Positions 58,501 to 64,000 of a stretch of DNA of 64,000 nt are shown here, one piece after another (the stretch's first letter is position 1; each line of letters starts with the position of its first letter). The DNA lies in contig NC_080680.1 in NCBI RefSeq assembly GCF_030445035.2, forward strand, positions 95,795,157 through 95,859,156. Reading direction: 5' to 3'. The notes under the pieces were generated by a model. The model had not been told where the DNA came from. It did not search any database and worked only from the letters and a program-made list of their open reading frames with translations. A program made the translations under genes and the position numbers. This DNA is from Dasypus novemcinctus (lineage: Eukaryota > Chordata > Mammalia > Cingulata > Dasypodidae).

Positions 58501-58910
58501 ATAAAATCACCAGACTAACTAAAGAAGAAATATTTTTGTTTTCTTGAGAAAAGAAAAACTGCCAAATAAAGTCTGTAAAAGTGTAAAACCCCAAAAAGGT
58601 GGAAGCTGTGAGTACAAAAAGTTTTATAAAGCTCATGGTACAAGATATACCATATATAAAGAAAAAAAGTTCTAGGAAATGTTATTGAGCAGGCATAAGT
58701 TTTTAATAGATTTTCCCCCAATAATCTCCAGAGTGAACTCCAAAACTAAACAGAGAAGATAATTAAGTTCAAGATGAAATAGAGTGGCTATAGAAAGATG
58801 GCCATATCAAGATTCAACAAGAAACAGCTATTTAGAGAGGAAAAGATGCCTACATTGCATGTGCAGGAGAAACTTGTCTTGTATCCAATTAAGAAGGAAA
58901 ATAGCGCTCA
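58501..58910. other. 3' flank of the receptor gene
   Basis: AT-rich, no other gene. The minus-strand transcript of the receptor would end here. Confidence 0.4.
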
Positions 58911-59849
58911 TCATGGTGAACGTGTTCCTTTACTGAGTATATTTCCCAGAGCTCCTTTCATATCCTGATTCCTCAGACTGTAGATAAAGGGATTTAGCAT
59001 GGGAGTGACTAGAGTGTACAGTACAGCCACAATGACATCCTTGTCATTGGAGTTACTGGATGAGGGGAAAAAATACAGCCCAATTATTGCCCCATAGTAC
59101 AAAGACACTACAGAGAGGTGGGAGCCACAGGTGGACAAAGCTTTGCACATTCCCTTGGATGAGGAGACCCTCAGGACGTTGGCCCCAATGTGGCCATAAG
59201 AGACCAGGATGCATATGAATGGAAGAGTAATGACTACCACCCCCACAGTGAGGATAACCAGCTCGTTCACTGAGGTATCAGAGCTGGACAGCTTAAGTAA
59301 GGCAGAGAGGTCACAGAAGAAGTGGGGAATGGTGTTGTCTCCACAGAAAGAGAGACGGGCCAGGAGGAGGGTGTGTACCAGGGCACTGACACAGGAAAGG
59401 GCCCAGGACACAATTACAAGTGAGAAACACAGGCTCTGACTCATGATGGTGGTATAGTGAAGGGGGTGACAGATGGCTACATACCTGTCATAGGCCATTG
59501 AGGTGAGAAGAAAGCTGTCAAGATCAGCAAAAAATAAGAAAAAATACACCTGGGTAATGCATCCAGCATATGAGATGGATTGATTCTGCATTAACATGTT
59601 CACTAGCAGCTTTGGAGCTGTGACAGATGAGAAAGAGACATCAGTGAGGGCCAAGTGGCTGAGGAAGAAGTACATGGGGGTGTGGAGGCGAGAGTCCAGC
59701 CTGATGAGCAGGATGATGAGCAGGTTCCCCAGCACCGTGGTGAGGTACATGCCCAGGAAAAGGGCAAAGAACATGTTCTGATCCTCTGGCCTGACCGGGA
59801 GTCCCAGGAGGAGAAATTCAGACACACTGCTCTGATTATCCTTGCTCAT
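58911..59849 (-). CDS. OR1J: Olfactory receptor, family 1 subfamily J-like (312 aa), intact
   Basis: Odorant-binding class A GPCR of olfactory sensory neuron cilia, signalling through G-olf and adenylate cyclase 3. Start set at the ATG 59,847-59,849 ([18 protein letters not shown]), the conserved OR1J-type beginning; an in-frame ATG 20 codons upstream (59,909) gives an extension the family lacks. Seen: N-glycosylation site N5-Q-S, GN in TM1 (41-42), [13 protein letters not shown] (55-67), Cys97 and Cys179 for the TM3-ECL2 disulfide, [10 protein letters not shown] (118-127), SY (217-218) in TM5, [10 protein letters not shown] (236-245) before TM6, [12 protein letters not shown] (283-294) in TM7. 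Ends with TGA at 58,911-58,913. Length 312 is normal and no lesion is visible. Coding is a single exon as in all ORs; 5' noncoding exons are not identifiable. The OR1J label is from sequence recall; the closest orthologue cannot be named. Confidence 0.95.
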   Translation of the reverse strand: MSKDNQSSVSEFLLLGLPVRPEDQNMFFALFLGMYLTTVLGNLLIILLIRLDSRLHTPMYFFLSHLALTDVSFSSVTAPKLLVNMLMQNQSISYAGCITQVYFFLFFADLDSFLLTSMAYDRYVAICHPLHYTTIMSQSLCFSLVIVSWALSCVSALVHTLLLARLSFCGDNTIPHFFCDLSALLKLSSSDTSVNELVILTVGVVVITLPFICILVSYGHIGANVLRVSSSKGMCKALSTCGSHLSVVSLYYGAIIGLYFFPSSSNSNDKDVIVAVLYTLVTPMLNPFIYSLRNQDMKGALGNILSKGTRSP

Positions 59850-60880
59850 GCTGTTCTTTGTTGCTGGGGATGAAAAGAGAGATGGAGATATGAAAGAATG
59901 AGAAATCATCTTTACGATTTCTCAATATATGTTGACATATCGAGAACATTATTTTGAACTAGACAGTATGTAAATTTTATCCAGAGATATCTCATACTTT
60001 TTACCCTACAGATGGGTTTCAGTAACAATCTGGCCTCAGGTTATTATGGGTCTACCTAGAAACCAAAGCAACTTCTTATAGAAAAACAATGAACATCAGA
60101 ATTTTAAAAATCATATGATACCAGGTTGAAATTTGAGGTTTCCAATAGTTCATGAAAGAAATCTGAGATTAGGAAATCAGGCCCAGGGTTAGGTCAACTA
60201 CCAGTTTTTAGAAAGAGTACTAAACTCTCTCCAATTGGTCTCACACTCTTTCTTAACCTTCCCTATTCCTTTCAAACACTCTTTGGCTAATACTTTACTT
60301 CTTGGATTAGATCAAGAGAAGACAATCCAGTGGTTGCTCTGATTCTTCTAGAAATCAGGATTTGGAGACTTGGTAGAAACCTCATATGAAACCAGTCAAG
60401 GCAAGGGCATTAATGACAATAACATAAAAGAGCTAGTGACATACTTTGTAATATAGCTATCATTTCTTTTAATAAAACTCTTTCCAAATCTTCAATACGT
60501 TCAGGCCATCAACCCTCTTTCTAAAGGAATGTGCAGGGAATAAGGATAAAAAAGACTAGTTGCTCTTCTAAGTTCCCACTTTACTTATTCCCTCAATTCA
60601 AACAATATCACTCTTGCTCAAATATTTAGAATACCAGGGAAGCCATTGGCTTTTGCAGTCACACCCTGGACCAAAGAAGAAGCTATTTGTTAATGTCAGT
60701 CTAGTTTAGTTTACCAAAGAAACACTTTCTCCTTTTCCACCAATCCTAACCTAGGTTTTATGCCAGTGACTCACACTAGATATTTTTCTTGTTGTATTTC
60801 TAACACTATCCTCTGCTAATACTCTTTCCTTTGTCTTTTTATTTGAGGTCAGTAAGTCTTATAAACATTCACAAAACAAT
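59850..60880. other. Upstream region of the receptor gene
   Basis: No gene or certain repeat. It should hold the promoter and any noncoding first exon, but no distinct motif was identified. Confidence 0.4.
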
Positions 60881-60884
60881 ATGA

Positions 60885-61160
60885 AGTGAGAATATGATGG
60901 TTCTATCTTTTGAAAAGTTCACTGAACCCAGAGGAGAAGGGAGAGGCCAGGAGGCCTCTGTGTGCATTATCATGTGACAAAGGATCCCAGGACCAGAGAT
61001 CACTGATAGCCAGCTCCAGAACACCAGTCTTTGAGGGGGAGACACTGTCTTGATTTGGACTTTGCCCAGCCTCAGAACCATGAGCTGGTAGATTCCCATT
61101 GTTTAAGCCAACCCATTGCATGATATTTGCTTGGCAGCCAGAAAATTAAAACGCCTGGTG
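60885..61160 (+). repeat. Medium-reiteration repeat, 3' part
   Basis: 'tcagaaccatgagctggtagattcccattgtttaagccaaccc' followed by a 'cagccagaaaattaaaacg' end resembles the 3' part of the family at 35.3 kb and 63.9 kb. Confidence 0.45.
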
Positions 61161-61238
61161 TTAATAATGGGATATTTATGGAAAATCTGTATTTTTGTGT
61201 GTGTGATTTCTCTGTAAGCCTCTATCATCTCTTTAAAA

Positions 61239-61430
61239 GAGGGGTTCTTAAAAAGGGGTCCTTGAACTTGAATTTAAATTAAAAAAACATTATTCTTGTA
61301 GGGATGTATTGGTGCTGGTGTGATATATTTATTAAATAATACACAGTATAATGTGGACTTAATAAGGGGTCTGTGGTTTTTACCTGATTGGCAAAGGGGA
61401 CTGTGGAACAAAAAAATTTAAGAGCCCCTG
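61239..61430. mobile_element. hAT-like nonautonomous DNA transposon (about 192 bp)
   Basis: Terminal inverted repeats gaggggttctta (left) and taagagcccctg (right). The flanks ctttaaaa (61231-61238) and cttttaaa (61431-61438) are an 8-bp duplication with one change; 8 bp is the hAT signature. No transposase. Confidence 0.65.
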
Positions 61431-61985
61431 CTTTTAAAAAATGCTATATAAATTGATGTACAGTAAAAATTTGTTGGATGATCTTCACTGCTAAAAAATT
61501 GTAATAAAAATAGCTACTATATGAAAGAAAAAATATTACTCATATTACTCATAAAGAATATTAATCAATCCCAAAGTCCTTCTTTATGAGATCTGGGAAG
61601 GTGCCTCAGACTTATTATTCATCTTCAGGATTAACTAATGCTTCCAACATCTACAAATTCTCCAACTTGAGAGAGATGATCTTTAAAAATCCCTGTGTTA
61701 CTTAGTCCGCTATGTTAAAATTCCTGTTACTTAAGAATTACGTTCAGCTTTTCCATTCATTCACATGAAAATATCAATTAGTTTATAACAATAAAGTGAT
61801 AATTAACTGTATGATAGGTATTTAGGTTGCTTCTAATATTTTGCTACTTCCAACAATATTATGATAAATAGCAAGGTTAGTATGTCATTTTCCACTTGGG
61901 CAAATATACCTGTAGGATGAATACCTGGAAATGCAATTGTAGGTTATGTACGTTCATGACCTTGTGATGAGGAAGTGCATTCTGG
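61431..61985. other. Intergenic DNA, no gene
   Basis: AT-rich, nothing recognised. Confidence 0.35.
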
Positions 61986-61989
61986 AGAG

Positions 61990-62540
61990 GCCTTTAAAAT
62001 GAGTTCTGAATAATAATAAGGAGCTTGCCATATGAAGAGTGTAGAAGTGGGCTTTCTAGGTAGAAAGAACAGCAAATATAAGAAATTGAGAGACAAAAGA
62101 GTTAAGTATGATTGAGGAACAGAGAAAATAAGGGAGCAAGGGGAACAAAAGAAAGATATGAAACTGTAAAATTATTTAGGAGCCAGATTATATAAGTCCT
62201 TTTACACCAAAATAAAAACTTTCAGTAGAATACCCATTAAAAATTTTAGGAGAGCAATTTAATAATTTCAAAGGTCTTTCTGGCTACTGGGTGAAGAGGA
62301 CATTATAAGAAGTCAAGGGTTACAGCAGAATCTTAGTAGGAAGCTTTTTAAATACCTCAAGTTCAAAATAATAGCTGCTTACATCAGGTTTGTGGCAACA
62401 GAGATGAAGATCATTGAAGAGAATTGGAACAACATTTGGAGGAAAATCCAACAAGACTCAAATGTGGATGAAAAATAAGTGAAAGGAGACAGGTTTTTGT
62501 CCTATTCTAAGGAAATATGGGAAGATGATAAGTTTCAGAT
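61990..62540. repeat. Probable ancient interspersed repeat
   Basis: 'ggagccagattatataagtcctttt', 'ggtctttctggctactgggtgaagagg' and 'agtaggaagctttttaaatacc' follow the order of an old mammalian repeat. Family not named with confidence. Confidence 0.35.
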
Positions 62541-63490
62541 TATTTTAGATGGAACTGTCAGTCATACTCTGGCTTGAGGATCAGTAGAGTCATGCTAGGA
62601 ATCAGAATCATACCCTGGATACATCCACATATAAACCCATGAAAACATGTATAATCATGTAGCTGATTATAAATTCTACCCCTGCTCTGACATGGTCCCT
62701 TAGGGGAAGCACACAGATACCTTTACCTATAAGACATGAGACAGTTCTGCCATTTATCTCTAGAAGACTCAGAATCCAGTACGACAGGTGAGTCAGAGGA
62801 TCTCAAAGAGGAATTACAACAGAGAGAAAAGTCACCAGCTCTCAAACAAAGAAGGAAAATATATTCACACACTCTTGTTCACAGTTCCTGAGAAATGGAC
62901 ATGGGATCTATCTTTATAAATCATGGAGAGGACCCAAGAGAGCAAGAATCCCCAAGCTCCAAATCAAAACAGCAAATAACTGCTTCACTTTTCCCTTGAG
63001 AGAAGAAAGGTTTGTCAATAGCAAGTAACAGGAAAGTTCACCCTTGGAAAAATAATGATAACCATGAAAACTACTACTAGGAATTGGATGACCCATAGGC
63101 ATTCATCTTGAGAAAAAATGCCATTCAAAGAGTATACTCAGCTGAGTGTGTCAACCCAGGTCTGTTGCTGAATTCCATGCTATTTCAAGAACACCAGAAC
63201 CACTAACATTTTCACTAACTGAGTAAAGAAAGTGGTAATTCATCATCACAATTGGACCCCAGGGGGAGAGAGGGAGAGTTTTTGTAAATCTTGCTGCTCC
63301 TGTCCCCAAACTGTAGACCAAGTTTCTCACAATATTGTATAACATTGTAGAACATTGATATCAACTGATTAGACAAATTAGATTTGAGACTCCTTTTTGT
63401 TGACAATGTTCATGTATTCACTGAAGATATATGTATTTGTGTATATACATATAAAGAACATCTAAAGTCAATAATGTATATATACATCAG
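62541..63490. other. Intergenic DNA, no gene
   Basis: No credible coding region or repeat seen. Confidence 0.4.
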
Positions 63491-63494
63491 AAGT

Positions 63495-63865
63495 TATTAA
63501 TTTCATCTAAGGTATTTAATTTATTGGCCTACAGCTCTTCCTTATATTCTATTATTAACCCATAAATATCTGTGGTATCTGTAATGATGATCCTGCTCTT
63601 ATTTCTGATATTTGTGTTTTGTGTCTTCTCTCTTTTTTCCCCTAATCAGTTATGCTGACTATCAATTTCACTGATCTTCTCAAAGATTTTTGGCTTCATT
63701 TAAGTTTATTATTTTTCCTTTGACTAATTTGTTGATTTCTATTCTTATCTTTATTATTTCATTTCTTCTTTTTATGCTGCATGTAATTTGTTCTTCATCT
63801 TATCTAAAGTGGAATATGAGGCCATGTATAGAAATCTTTCTTCTTTACTAATGTAGTTATTAAAT
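63495..63865 (-). mobile_element. Antisense L1 ORF2 fragment
   Basis: 'tcaatttcactgatcttctcaaagatttttggcttcattta' and 'gttgatttctattcttatctttattattt' are antisense ORF2 (between endonuclease and RT) sequence, decayed. Confidence 0.65.
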
Positions 63866-64000
63866 GCTATTATGGTTGAATTGTATCCCCCCAAGTCCTA
63901 ACTTCTAATCCTGTGCTTGTGACCTTATTTGGAAATAAAGTCTTTGAAGATGGTACCAGTTGTTAGTTAAGATGAAGCTAAATTGGATTAGGATGGGCCC
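63866..64000 (+). repeat. Medium-reiteration repeat, 5' part, cut by the window end
   Basis: 'ctattatggttgaattgtatccccccaagtcctaa' through 'gattaggatgggccc'. Same family as 35,325-35,527. Confidence 0.55.

Noticed and set aside
59850-59909. 20-codon upstream extension of the olfactory receptor
   Set aside because: OR1J-type receptors start at the MSKDNQSS position. The extension is polar and not family-like.

Overview
The window is nuclear DNA of a xenarthran mammal, most likely an armadillo close to Dasypus novemcinctus. The main evidence is two DAS-type SINEs (27.7 kb and 42.0 kb, minus strand) whose tRNA-like heads and body modules match the armadillo-specific DAS family as I know it, plus many copies of a xenarthran-type L1 3' end ('gaggtccccatatacccc...'). 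Almost everything here is interspersed repeat. There is no bacterial-type operon, CRISPR array or rRNA.

Host genes: one intact single-exon olfactory receptor of subfamily OR1J type (58,911-59,849, minus, 312 aa) and one OR1J-like pseudogene (6,653-7,586, minus, at least three stops and a 2-nt deletion). Both have the same orientation and lie about 51 kb apart, so the window is a slice of an olfactory receptor cluster, probably the equivalent of the human 9q33 OR1 cluster (inference).

Layout: 1-5.6 kb AT-rich DNA with antisense L1/HAL1, a sense L1 3' end and a 104-bp L1 insertion with a perfect 16-bp target duplication. 6.6-7.6 kb OR pseudogene. 7.6-14 kb MIR/L2 remnants cut by L1 3'-end insertions. 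14-16.3 kb LTR-like and ERVL pol remnants. 16.3-28.6 kb mostly antisense L1, including three consecutive copies of a very long (about 2.8 kb) 3'-UTR-like sequence, then a sense copy split by a DAS-SINE. 29-36 kb a 93-bp tandem duplication, an ERV1-like LTR with a proline-tRNA-type primer site, and old repeats. 37.6-55.8 kb a nested stack: one minus-strand host L1 (37.58-39.76, 45.24-50.92 and 55.62-55.83 kb) with tandemly repeated 5'-UTR monomers, invaded by a second L1 (39.76-45.24 kb, itself holding another L1 3' end, a 619-bp solo class II LTR and a DAS-SINE), and by a class II (betaretrovirus-like) provirus at 50,921-55,617. 57-58.5 kb L1 fragments. 58.9-59.8 kb OR gene. 60-64 kb old repeats and a small hAT-like element.

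The most unusual object is the 4.7-kb provirus. It keeps a lysine-tRNA primer site, an intact 652-codon Gag frame, a protease region and reverse transcriptase. Its two 171-bp terminal repeats are chimeras: the first 35-40 bp are RNase H coding sequence and the rest is R/U5. The 3' copy continues the RNase H reading frame, the 5' copy begins at the same base, a purine-rich tract sits exactly upstream of the 3' copy, and CTGAT flanks both ends. This is the structure expected if minus-strand transfer landed inside pol and plus-strand synthesis was primed from an internal purine tract, giving an integrated provirus without U3, integrase or env.
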